Under the pieces are notes generated by a model. The model saw only the letters and a program-made list of their open reading frames with translations, had not been told where the DNA came from and searched no databases. This document shows positions 15,315-22,800 of a stretch of DNA of 42,114 nt, piece after piece; the stretch's first letter is position 1; every line of letters begins with the position of its first letter. The stretch covers positions 1-42,114 of the forward strand of contig JAHCJV010000048.1 in the NCBI GenBank assembly GCA_026126105.1. The letters are read 5' to 3'. This stretch comes from Enhydrobacter sp. Lineage in GTDB: Bacteria > Pseudomonadota > Alphaproteobacteria > Reyranellales > Reyranellaceae. A program made the position numbers and the translations under genes.

Positions 15315-18300
15315 GCCGCTGCGGCCGCCGCTGCACCGGCCGGCTCGCGGATACGGAAGAGGGCGACGTAGAGCGCCGGCACGACGATCAGGGTGAGCAC
15401 CGTGGCCACGAACAGGCCGCCCATGATGGCCAGCGCCATCGGCCCCCAGAACACGTCGGAGGCAATGGGAATGAAGCCCAGGACAGTCGAGATGCCGGTC
15501 AACATGATCGGCCGGAAGCGCGAGATCGTCGCCTCGACAACGGCGTCCCACACCTGTGCGCGTTCGGCCCGTTCGGTCTCGATCTGCTCGATCAGGATGA
15601 CGGCGTTGCGGGCGATCATCCCGAACAGGGCGAGGATGCCGAGGATGGCGACGAAGCCGAGCGGCTTGTCGGCCACGAGCAGCGTGAAGACGATGCCGAT
15701 GAGGCCCATGGGGATGACGCTGACGACCAGGAACAGCCGGCTGAAGCTGTGCAGCTGGGCCATCAGGAAGAACAGCATCAGCAAGAGCATCAGCGGAACC
15801 TTGGCGAACACCGACTCCTGCGATTTGGCACTCTCCTCTTCGCTGCCGCCGACAGCAATGCGGTAGTCTTTGGGCAGGCTCTGGGCGAGCTTGTCGATGG
15901 CGGGGGCGAGCGCGGCGACCGCGGTGGCCGGCGCGACGTCCGGCGGCACGTCGGCCAGGACGGTAAGGGTCGGCACGCGCTGGCGCCGCCACACCAGGGG
16001 ATACTCCTGCTTGAAATCGAAGGTCGCGATCTGGCTCAACGGCACGGTTCGACCGTCGGCCAGCGGCAGCTGCAGGCCGCGCAGCGTGGTCAGCGAACTG
16101 CGCTGCTCGTCGAAGGCGCGCGCGATGAGTGGAATCAGGTAGATGTCGTCGCGCACTTGCGTGAACGGCGTGCCCGCCATCATGGTGTTGACGACCTCTG
16201 CGATCGCCCGCGAGCTCAACCCCAGAAGCCGTGCCTTGTCCTGGTCGATCGTGACACGCACCTGACGGGAGGGCTCCATCCAGTCGTAGGCGACTTCCGA
16301 GATGTGTGGATCGCCACCGAGGATCTCGGCAACCCGAAGGGCGATCGAACGCACCTGGGAAAGATCGGGGCCGCTGACGCGATACTGCACGGGCCAACCG
16401 ACCGGCGGACCGAGCTCGAGGGGAAACACCCGGCCGACCACGCTCGGCATCCGCTCGGCCATCATCTTCTCCAGCCTGGCCTGCAGGCGGTCGCGCGCGG
16501 CGACGTCCTTCGCCACCACGACGGCCTGGGAGAAGAAGTCGTTCGGCAGCTGCACGTTGAGCGGCAGATAGAATCGGATGGCGCCGCGCCCGATGTAGGT
16601 GCTCCAGCGCGCCACGTCCGGATCGACGGCGAGGAACTCGTCGAGTTGGCGAGCGATCGCCTCGCTGGCGTAGATCGAGGCGTTCTGCGGCAGATTGAGA
16701 TCGACCACGAGCTCGGGCCGGTCTGAGGCGGGAAAGAACTGCCGCTGCACGAACGGCGACACGAGGATGGCGGCGGCCAGGCAGGCCAGGGCCGTGCCTA
16801 TGGTGATCCAGCGCCGGCGCATCGCGACGAGGAGGACGACGCGGAAGGTGCGCATGACGAGGTTCGGCTTGCCGGGCGGCGCGGCAGTCTCGGGCCGCTT
16901 GAGCAGTGCCACACCAAGCAAGGGCGCGAACAGCACGGCCACGAACCACGACACGAACAGCGTGATGGTGACCACCGCGAAGATCGAGAATGTGTACTCG
17001 CCTGCCGCGCTCTGCGCGAAGCCGATCGGCACGAAGCCTGCCGCGGTGACGAAGGACCCGGTCAGCATCGGGAAGGCGACCGACTTGTAGGCAAACGAGG
17101 CAGCGGCCTCCTTGCTGTCGCCTTGCGCAATGCGGGTCGTCATCACATCGACAGTGGTCATCGCATCGTCGACCAGCAGGCCCAGCGCGATGATCAGGGC
17201 GCCGAGCGAGATGCGCTGCAGATCGATGCCGAAGGCCTGCATGATCGGAAAGGTGATGGCGAGGGTCAGTGGGATCGAGAGGGCGACGATGGCGCCGGGC
17301 CTGATGCCCAGGCTGACGATGCTGACGCCCATGATGATGACGATGGCTTGCCAGAGCGACGTGGTGAAATCGCCGATCGCATGATCGACCACGGCCGGCT
17401 GATCGGACACCAGGGTCGGCTCGATGCCGAGCGGCAAGTCGTCGACGGCCTCGCCGATATCGGCCGTCACGTTGCGGCCGAGCGCCAGGATGTCGCCGCC
17501 GGGACGCATGGCGATGGCGAGGCCGATGGCCGGCTTGCCATTGACGCGGAACAGGGGTTGCGGTGGATCGGCGTAGCTGCGACGCACCTCGGCTATGTCG
17601 CGCAGCCGGATCATCCGCCCGTTCGAGAGGAAGTTGACGTCCAGGATGTCGTCCTCGGAGCGGAAGGCTCCTGAAACCTGCAGCGACAGATTCTCCTGGC
17701 TGGTCTGCACGGAGCCCGCGGGGACCACGCTGTTCTGCGCCTGGATGGCGGCGATCAGCGCGTTGCGGTCGATGCCGAGCCCGGCGAGCTTCTGAACGGA
17801 GAATTCGACGAAGATCTGCTCGTCCTGGGCGCCGATGATCTCGATCTTGGATACGTCCGGCACGTTCAGGAGACGCGAGCGGATCTGCTCGACGTAGTCG
17901 CGCAGCTCGCGATGGGTGAATCCGTCGGCGGTGAATCCGTAGATCAGGCCGAAGGTATCGCCGAAATCGTCGTTGAAGCCCGGCCCGACGACGCCGGCCG
18001 GCAGGGTGTGCCGGATGTCGCCGATGTTCTTGCGAACCTGATACCAGACGTCGGGAACCTCGGCCGCGCCGACCGACCCCTTGAGGTTGACGAAGATCGT
18101 CGTGCGCCCGGGGGTGGTGTAGCTGCGCACGAAGTCGAGGCCCCTGGTATCCTGCAGCTTGCGCTCGAGACGCTCGGTGACTTGCCGCAAGGTGTCGTCG
18201 AGCGTCGCTCCAGGCCACGCCGCCTGCACAACCATGGTCCTGAAGGTGAAGGCCGGATCTTCATTCCGGCCAAGACTGAAGTAGGACGACAACCCGCCGA

Positions 18301-18376
18301 TCGACACGACGATCATGAGAAAGATCGTGAAGGATCGGTGCTTGAGGACCCACTCCGACAGGTTGGGGCCGGTCAT
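15311..18376 (-). CDS. RND efflux pump, AcrB/HAE1 type inner-membrane subunit
   Basis: 1021 aa, standard RND length, with twelve predicted helices and two large periplasmic loops. The TM4 proton-relay aspartates are present (GLLVDDAMTTVDVM). The TM10 position occupied by lysine in AcrB is arginine (GMIARNAVILIEQIE), as in some other HAE1-like subgroups. It is a proton-driven exporter working with the adaptor encoded immediately upstream and an outer-membrane channel not encoded here. Substrate is unknown. The start ATG 18376 overlaps the adaptor stop (ATGA), and the stop overlaps the small exported protein. Co-transcription with Mrp genes is unusual. Confidence 0.94.
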   Translation of the reverse strand: MTGPNLSEWVLKHRSFTIFLMIVVSIGGLSSYFSLGRNEDPAFTFRTMVVQAAWPGATLDDTLRQVTERLERKLQDTRGLDFVRSYTTPGRTTIFVNLKGSVGAAEVPDVWYQVRKNIGDIRHTLPAGVVGPGFNDDFGDTFGLIYGFTADGFTHRELRDYVEQIRSRLLNVPDVSKIEIIGAQDEQIFVEFSVQKLAGLGIDRNALIAAIQAQNSVVPAGSVQTSQENLSLQVSGAFRSEDDILDVNFLSNGRMIRLRDIAEVRRSYADPPQPLFRVNGKPAIGLAIAMRPGGDILALGRNVTADIGEAVDDLPLGIEPTLVSDQPAVVDHAIGDFTTSLWQAIVIIMGVSIVSLGIRPGAIVALSIPLTLAITFPIMQAFGIDLQRISLGALIIALGLLVDDAMTTVDVMTTRIAQGDSKEAAASFAYKSVAFPMLTGSFVTAAGFVPIGFAQSAAGEYTFSIFAVVTITLFVSWFVAVLFAPLLGVALLKRPETAAPPGKPNLVMRTFRVVLLVAMRRRWITIGTALACLAAAILVSPFVQRQFFPASDRPELVVDLNLPQNASIYASEAIARQLDEFLAVDPDVARWSTYIGRGAIRFYLPLNVQLPNDFFSQAVVVAKDVAARDRLQARLEKMMAERMPSVVGRVFPLELGPPVGWPVQYRVSGPDLSQVRSIALRVAEILGGDPHISEVAYDWMEPSRQVRVTIDQDKARLLGLSSRAIAEVVNTMMAGTPFTQVRDDIYLIPLIARAFDEQRSSLTTLRGLQLPLADGRTVPLSQIATFDFKQEYPLVWRRQRVPTLTVLADVPPDVAPATAVAALAPAIDKLAQSLPKDYRIAVGGSEEESAKSQESVFAKVPLMLLLMLFFLMAQLHSFSRLFLVVSVIPMGLIGIVFTLLVADKPLGFVAILGILALFGMIARNAVILIEQIETERAERAQVWDAVVEATISRFRPIMLTGISTVLGFIPIASDVFWGPMALAIMGGLFVATVLTLIVVPALYVALFRIREPAGAAAAAAA

Positions 18377-19479
18377 GGCGTGGCTCCGAGCAAGCGGACC
18401 TTCTGACCGGGATGAAGCGCCTGCACGCCGGCAGTGACGACGATCTCGCCGCCTCCCAGACCGTGGGAAACCAGCACAGTTCCCGGGTCGAAGCGACCGA
18501 TCTCCACGCGGTGCAGGGCAACCTGCATCGTGGCGGGGTCGACGAGCCAGACGGCCGGCTGGCCCTCGATGCGCGTCAGCGCGCTCGCCGGCAGGGAGAT
18601 TCCGGCGGTCTTCTCCAGCTCCATGCGTCCCCTGACGCTGGCGCCGAGCAGCATTGACGGCGGCGGCTTGATCAGGCCGATGCGCACGCGAAAGGTCCGG
18701 GTGATCGGATCGGCCTGCGGGTCGACCTGGCGAACGCGGCCCTCGGCCGTGATCGAGGGATCGTCGAGCAGCGACACCAGCACCTTGGGATTGGAAGGGG
18801 CGGCCCTGATCACTTGCGCCGGAACGTCGAACACCGCGTCGCGCCCGTCCTCGCGTGCGACCTGGAAGACCGTCTGCCCGGGTTGAACCACCTCGCCGGC
18901 CTCCGCGGTGCGCGCCGTCACGGAGCCCGAGACGGCCGACTTCAGCTCGGTGTAGCTCACCCGATCCTTCGCGATCTCCAGCTCGGCTTCGGCCTTGTCG
19001 AGCTGCGCCTGCGCAGTGCGCAGCGCCTGTTGCGCCTGGTCGAACAGCGCCTTGGTCGTGAAGCCCTGCGGCAACAGCGTGCGCTGCCGGTCGAAGGCGT
19101 TGCTCGTCTCGACGACTCGGCCTTCGGCGGCGGACAACGCTGCCTGGGCAGAGCGCAGCGCGTTCAGCTCGTTCTGCGGGTCGAGCCGGGCCAGCACCTG
19201 GTCGGGCTCGACCCGATCGCCAACATTCACCAGCCGCTCGAGGATCCGGCCGCCAATGCGGAACGAGAGCGCCGCCTCGTTCTCGGCGCTGATCTGGCCG
19301 GTCAGCATCACGGTCTCGGCCGCGCCGCCCAGCTCGGCCGTGACCGTACGGACGGGCCGCGGAACCGCCACCTTCTCCTTGTTCTTGGGCGTGCAGCCGC
19401 CGAGCCCGAGCGACGCGGCCAGCAGCAGGCCGGCCAGTGCCAGCGCGCCGATGGCGCGCACAGGAGTGAAAGTCGCCAC
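18373..19479 (-). CDS. RND periplasmic adaptor lipoprotein (membrane fusion protein)
   Basis: 368 aa from GTG 19479, with GGGGGA upstream. The lipobox LGGC makes Cys29 the probable acylated residue, so the mature protein is anchored to the inner membrane. A barrel-sandwich start (ENEAALSFRIGGRILERLVNVGDRV), a short coiled coil (about residues 95-160), then the second lipoyl half (GSVTARTAEAGEVVQPGQTV) and beta-barrel/MP domains follow the AcrA/RND adaptor plan. It bridges the pump to an outer-membrane factor. It is coupled to the pump gene by ATGA and lies 26 bp after the PLDc_N/SHOCT gene. Confidence 0.93.
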   Translation of the reverse strand: MATFTPVRAIGALALAGLLLAASLGLGGCTPKNKEKVAVPRPVRTVTAELGGAAETVMLTGQISAENEAALSFRIGGRILERLVNVGDRVEPDQVLARLDPQNELNALRSAQAALSAAEGRVVETSNAFDRQRTLLPQGFTTKALFDQAQQALRTAQAQLDKAEAELEIAKDRVSYTELKSAVSGSVTARTAEAGEVVQPGQTVFQVAREDGRDAVFDVPAQVIRAAPSNPKVLVSLLDDPSITAEGRVRQVDPQADPITRTFRVRIGLIKPPPSMLLGASVRGRMELEKTAGISLPASALTRIEGQPAVWLVDPATMQVALHRVEIGRFDPGTVLVSHGLGGGEIVVTAGVQALHPGQKVRLLGATP

Positions 19480-19505
19480 CAGAGTGTCCCCCGTTGTCGC
19501 GCGAT

Positions 19506-19886
19506 CTACTGGACGATGCGCGCCCGCAGGCGTGCATATTCCTGATCGGAGATCGCCTTCTCGGATTTCAGGCGCTCGAGCTTCGCCAGCTCGTCGGCGA
19601 CGCTGTAGCCGACGACCTGGCGAAGCTCGTCGCGCGCTTGCCGCGCCTGCGTACGATTGCGCTCCGCCATTCCGCCGCCCTGGGTGAGGATGTAGGCGAA
19701 GATGCCGATGTAGGGCAACACGATGAGCAGGATCACCCAAACGACCTTGCCCAGGCCCGAGACGTCGCTGCGTCGGAAGAGGTCGCTGGCCGTTGTTATG
19801 AACAGCCAGAACCACAGGATGAACACGAAGACCGCGAAGGCGTCGGCAAGGAAGGTGACGAACGTCGATTCGGCCGAGACTAGCAT
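19506..19886 (-). CDS. PLDc_N / SHOCT domain small membrane protein
   Basis: 126 aa. Two hydrophobic helices (VFVFILWFWLFITTASDLF and KVVWVILLIVLPYIGIFAYI) fit the phospholipase-D nuclease N-terminal (PLDc_N) membrane module; no PLD catalytic domain follows. The C-terminal ~30 residues (LAKLERLKSEKAISDQEYARLRARI) match SHOCT, a short domain found at the ends of many membrane proteins and thought to mediate oligomerisation. It is the gene immediately before the RND adaptor (26-bp gap, same strand), so probably co-transcribed. Function unknown. Confidence 0.85.
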   Translation of the reverse strand: MLVSAESTFVTFLADAFAVFVFILWFWLFITTASDLFRRSDVSGLGKVVWVILLIVLPYIGIFAYILTQGGGMAERNRTQARQARDELRQVVGYSVADELAKLERLKSEKAISDQEYARLRARIVQ

Positions 19887-19947
19887 GGCGTCGCTCCCAT
19901 CGCCGCGCGCCGCGCCGTTCCGGGCGCGGCGGCCGGCGGGCTCCCGA

Positions 19948-20451
19948 TCAGGGGGACTTGCGCAGTGTCAACGCCGCAACGCCGGCTGCGGCGTTCAGGC
20001 CGACGCTGCCTTCGATGCTGACCGGTTGCAGCGTCACCTGGTTGGCATTGCCGCTCAGCAGCACGTTGGCACCGGCGCCGACGCCGACCGTGCCTTGCGC
20101 GCTCGGTCCTGCGTAGTCGCCGGCCAATGCGCCCGGCGCCAGTGTGCCCGGAGCAAACACCGCCCAGACGATCGTGCTTTCCCGCGTGAAGCCGATGTCG
20201 ACGCCGTAGCGGTTGATCGTGCCCTGGTAGCGCTCCGCCGTGCCGTCGGTGCGCGTGAACAGGCAAGTGAGGGCGCGCGACGAGCCGAAGACGAAGCCGA
20301 CCCCGCCCGCGACATTGCAGGTCATGGTGCCTACGTTGAAGCCGCCGCGATTGGGCTGCGGCGTCGCGCCGGGCGCGGCAGCTTGTTGCTGCGCACACCC
20401 GGTGGCCAGAACAGCCAGGATGGCGGTCAGACAGATTGTCAATCGAGTCAT
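19948..20451 (-). CDS. DUF992-family exported lipoprotein-like protein
   Basis: 167 aa. The N-terminus MTRLTICLTAILAVLATGC has a hydrophobic core ending in an ATGC lipobox-like site (Cys19). The mature part begins VGTMTCNVAGGVGFVFGSSR and later has YGVDIGFTRESTIVWAVFAP and GVGAGANVLLSG, the conserved blocks of DUF992, a family widespread in alphaproteobacteria and of unknown function. C-terminal glycine/alanine-rich strands suggest a beta-rich fold. It lies 61 bp upstream of the PLDc_N gene and 22 bp downstream of another exported protein. Confidence 0.88.
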   Translation of the reverse strand: MTRLTICLTAILAVLATGCAQQQAAAPGATPQPNRGGFNVGTMTCNVAGGVGFVFGSSRALTCLFTRTDGTAERYQGTINRYGVDIGFTRESTIVWAVFAPGTLAPGALAGDYAGPSAQGTVGVGAGANVLLSGNANQVTLQPVSIEGSVGLNAAAGVAALTLRKSP

Positions 20452-20473
20452 GTCATTGTCTCCGGCACTTCAT

Positions 20474-20878
20474 TCAACGGGCGATAGCACTCCAGCGGCA
20501 GCCGGTGCGCGGCTCGGTGACGTCGAGAGAGCCTGGCGCCTTCGAGGCGTCAGCGACGACGTTGAAGTTGGTGCCTCCCCGGGCGAAGGTCGTCGTAAAG
20601 ACGTTCGGCGAGCTCTGCGTCATGTTGAGGGTGATGCCGCCGGCCGTGCTCAGCGTCGCGGCATCGCCATTGCGCGTGAATGTATGGACGCGGGACAGAT
20701 CGGCGTCCCACTGCCGGCACGAAGCGGGGTTGCGGTCGGTGGCCGTAACCCTGAACTCGATCGGGGCATTCTGCGCTTGCGCCGACGCGGCACCGAGAGC
20801 GCCGACGGCGCCGGCCAGGACTCCGAGGCCAACCGCCCGCAGACGGATCGACAGGGACTTCTCTCTGTTCACAAACAT
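20474..20878 (-). CDS. Exported protein of unknown function
   Basis: 134 aa with a clear Sec signal peptide (basic MFVNREKSLSIRLR, hydrophobic core, cleavage near AQAQ). The mature ~95 residues are beta-prone and contain two cysteines (ASCRQW and RTGCRW) that could form a disulphide. I recognise no family. It sits between two other exported proteins with 31-bp and 22-bp gaps, so all are probably co-transcribed. GAGAGAA before the ATG is a plausible RBS. Confidence 0.75.
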   Translation of the reverse strand: MFVNREKSLSIRLRAVGLGVLAGAVGALGAASAQAQNAPIEFRVTATDRNPASCRQWDADLSRVHTFTRNGDAATLSTAGGITLNMTQSSPNVFTTTFARGGTNFNVVADASKAPGSLDVTEPRTGCRWSAIAR

Positions 20879-20909
20879 GATTCTCTCCCTTCGTTGAGTG
20901 ACGCTACCG

Positions 20910-21485
20910 TTACGGCGACACCACGTTACATGACGAACTGTCGACGAAGAGCGCCGTCCTCGGGCCCAAGATCACCAATCCCTGGCGAACGCCCGGGCCC
21001 GTGCGAGCGACCAGGGCCCGTGTCGTCATCACGGTGTTGGCGCCATTCAGGAAGCGACACTCGATCACCGGATCGACCGCATTCGCGCTGTTGTTGTCGA
21101 GATACATGACGATCTGCCAGCGCTGGCCCGGCACCGCTCGCAGGGTAACGCCGTCAAATGCCATGATCGGCACGTTCGGGCCGGCGGTGATCGGCACGGT
21201 GCCAAGCGGGCGACCCTGCACACGTTGCTCCGCGACCTTCCCTGGAACGTCCTGAGCGCCCGGATCGAAGGCCTTGTCCTGCGGCCCGGAGGGCGCTGCC
21301 GTGCTCTGGCCGACCGTCTCAGGCGTCCAGACCTGCCCGGTCTTGGGGTCGCGGAATTCCGGAACCCCTGCAGTGGCCGGTACGCTGGTGGCCGCGCGGT
21401 TGGCCTGGGCCATGGCGCCCGACGCCAACGCCACGCCGATCGCAGCTGCCAAGAACCGTGCCGACAAGACTGTGATGCTGCACAT
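20910..21485 (-). CDS. Exported protein of unknown function, first gene of the long minus-strand run
   Basis: 191 aa from ATG 21485, chosen because GGAGG lies 5 nt before it; an ATG at 21497 and a GTG at 21512 are in frame and cannot be excluded. A signal peptide (about residues 1-27, cleavage after AMA) is followed by a proline-rich region containing FRDPKTGQVWTPETVGQ, then a beta-rich part with two cysteines (IECRFLN and SSSCNVV). A FRDPKTGQVWTP-type motif occurs in other exported proteins of unknown role. Its promoter region is shared with the divergent arginine operon. Confidence 0.72.
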   Translation of the reverse strand: MCSITVLSARFLAAAIGVALASGAMAQANRAATSVPATAGVPEFRDPKTGQVWTPETVGQSTAAPSGPQDKAFDPGAQDVPGKVAEQRVQGRPLGTVPITAGPNVPIMAFDGVTLRAVPGQRWQIVMYLDNNSANAVDPVIECRFLNGANTVMTTRALVARTGPGVRQGLVILGPRTALFVDSSSCNVVSP

Positions 21486-21554
21486 GCTCGCCTCCATCGA
21501 TTGCAATCTCACCTCGGCATTCTAGCGCTTGACGCTGGCGACGCATCGGCGCCG

Positions 21555-21652
21555 CGTCCCCTGAGTGTTCGCTACGTCCCAATTCTCCGGCGAATGCCCT
21601 GCTCGCGTTGCAACCCCCAGACGTTTGGGACGCGCGGGATAGTTCCGGGACG
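21555..21652. promoter_or_regulatory. Two inverted pairs of GGGACG sites between divergent operons
   Basis: CGTCCC occurs at 21555-21560 and 21575-21580, and GGGACG at 21627-21632 and 21647-21652: two direct-repeat pairs, each with a 20-bp period, in opposite orientation. A fifth GGGACG is at 21724, overlapping the RBS of the next gene. Two-turn spacing suggests paired binding by a regulator such as a response regulator. The location between 21485 and 21733 would let it control both operons. No regulator is assigned. Confidence 0.5.
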
Positions 21653-21732
21653 CGCTGCTCGCGTCGAGAGGCGGGATGGCGCCTAGGATGCCCGCCTAAC
21701 ATGCGGCTCGTGTCACAACCAAAGGGACGCAA

Positions 21733-22800
21733 ATGAAATCGGGGGAAACTGCGGGACAAGCAAGCGCCGGACGCACGCCTCCTCTCCGCATGTGGGCGGT
21801 GGGGCTTGCCGGGGCCTGGATGTCGCTGGCCGCTATTCTGCCCGCTCCGCCGATCGCCGCTCAGATCAAGGACATGCAAGAGGACGCCAACGCGGCACGC
21901 TATGACGCCATGCTCGGCACGCCCGGCGGTCTGACGCCGGGGCCCCAGAGCAACCTGTTCGCCACAGCGCCCGGTCTCGAGCAGCAGGCGCGCCGCTCGA
22001 CATTCACAATCAACGGCCTGGTGCCGCTGTTCTTCAATTCGAACGCCGATGCTCTGCCGACGGGCGGCACCAACTCCGCCGAGTTCAGCCCGCTGGTCAA
22101 CGCCTCGTGGTCGACGCCCGTCTTCGACTTGCCGCTACGCTTCACCGCGGGCGCGCGCGCCGAGGTCGACCGCTTCACGCAGGTGCCGGCGTCCGATTTC
22201 GATAAGATCGGCCTGTCGGCGCGCCTGCAGCATATCGATCCGAACAACGACCAAGCCTACTCGCCGTACGTGTCCTATGCACCGCGCTGGGACTTTGATC
22301 CGTTTTACCGCTCCCGGTTTGCTACTCGCCAGGACATCAACGCCGGCGTCAACAAGACGTTCAACTACGACGCAGATTTCCGCCGCGTCGCCTTCTCCGG
22401 CAACACCATCGCCGAGACGCGGTGGTCGTTCGGCGTGACGGCGGCGATCCAGCGGCGCTTCCGCGAGCCTACGCCGGGTTCGTGGGCGGCGTTCTTCGTG
22501 CCCTCGGCTACCTACGTGATCTCACCGCAGTGGAACATCAGTGCCGGCGTCGACCTGGAGCGTCGAGCGTTCGACTCGGTCAACGGCTTCAGCCAGGAAG
22601 ACTGGCTGATCGAACCGATCGTCACGCTGGAGTTCGTCGCGCCGGCTGAATGGTTCGGTTCTGCCAGGACCGCCACGATGGTTGGCCGGCCAGCGCTCAA
22701 CTTTCAGGCCGCCTACGAGAACATTTGGTCCAACGCTCCGGGCGCCAGCTTCCAGGCCTGGCATTTCGGGGCCGCCCTCAAGCTCGGCTGGAGATTCTGA
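21733..22800 (+). CDS. Predicted outer-membrane beta-barrel protein coupled to the arginine antiporter
   Basis: 355 aa, ATG 21733 with AGGGAC upstream. A signal-anchor-like region (WAVGLAGAWMSLAAILPAPPIAAQ) precedes a mature protein rich in alternating aromatic strands (FTINGLVPLFFNSNAD, YVSYAPRWDFDPFYRSRF, WNISAGVDLERRAF), ending AALKLGWRF with a C-terminal Phe, a typical outer-membrane assembly signal. Residues 49-86 share the TAPxLEQQA segment with the small protein at 15030-15314. The stop overlaps the antiporter ATG (TGATG), implying coupled translation. I infer a pore or surface protein for arginine-system solutes. It is not a recognised porin family. Confidence 0.75.
   Translation: MKSGETAGQASAGRTPPLRMWAVGLAGAWMSLAAILPAPPIAAQIKDMQEDANAARYDAMLGTPGGLTPGPQSNLFATAPGLEQQARRSTFTINGLVPLFFNSNADALPTGGTNSAEFSPLVNASWSTPVFDLPLRFTAGARAEVDRFTQVPASDFDKIGLSARLQHIDPNNDQAYSPYVSYAPRWDFDPFYRSRFATRQDINAGVNKTFNYDADFRRVAFSGNTIAETRWSFGVTAAIQRRFREPTPGSWAAFFVPSATYVISPQWNISAGVDLERRAFDSVNGFSQEDWLIEPIVTLEFVAPAEWFGSARTATMVGRPALNFQAAYENIWSNAPGASFQAWHFGAALKLGWRF

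Noticed and set aside
15030..18218. 1062-aa minus-strand frame overlapping the RND pump
   Set aside because: Only its last 94 codons (from ATG 15314) look like a protein; the rest is an Arg/His/Pro-rich shadow of the RND gene in another frame.
16600..18376. RND pump as a heavy-metal (CusA-type) exporter
   Set aside because: I see no methionine-cluster signature, and the adaptor lacks an obvious metal-binding extension; the HAE1-type assignment is safer.
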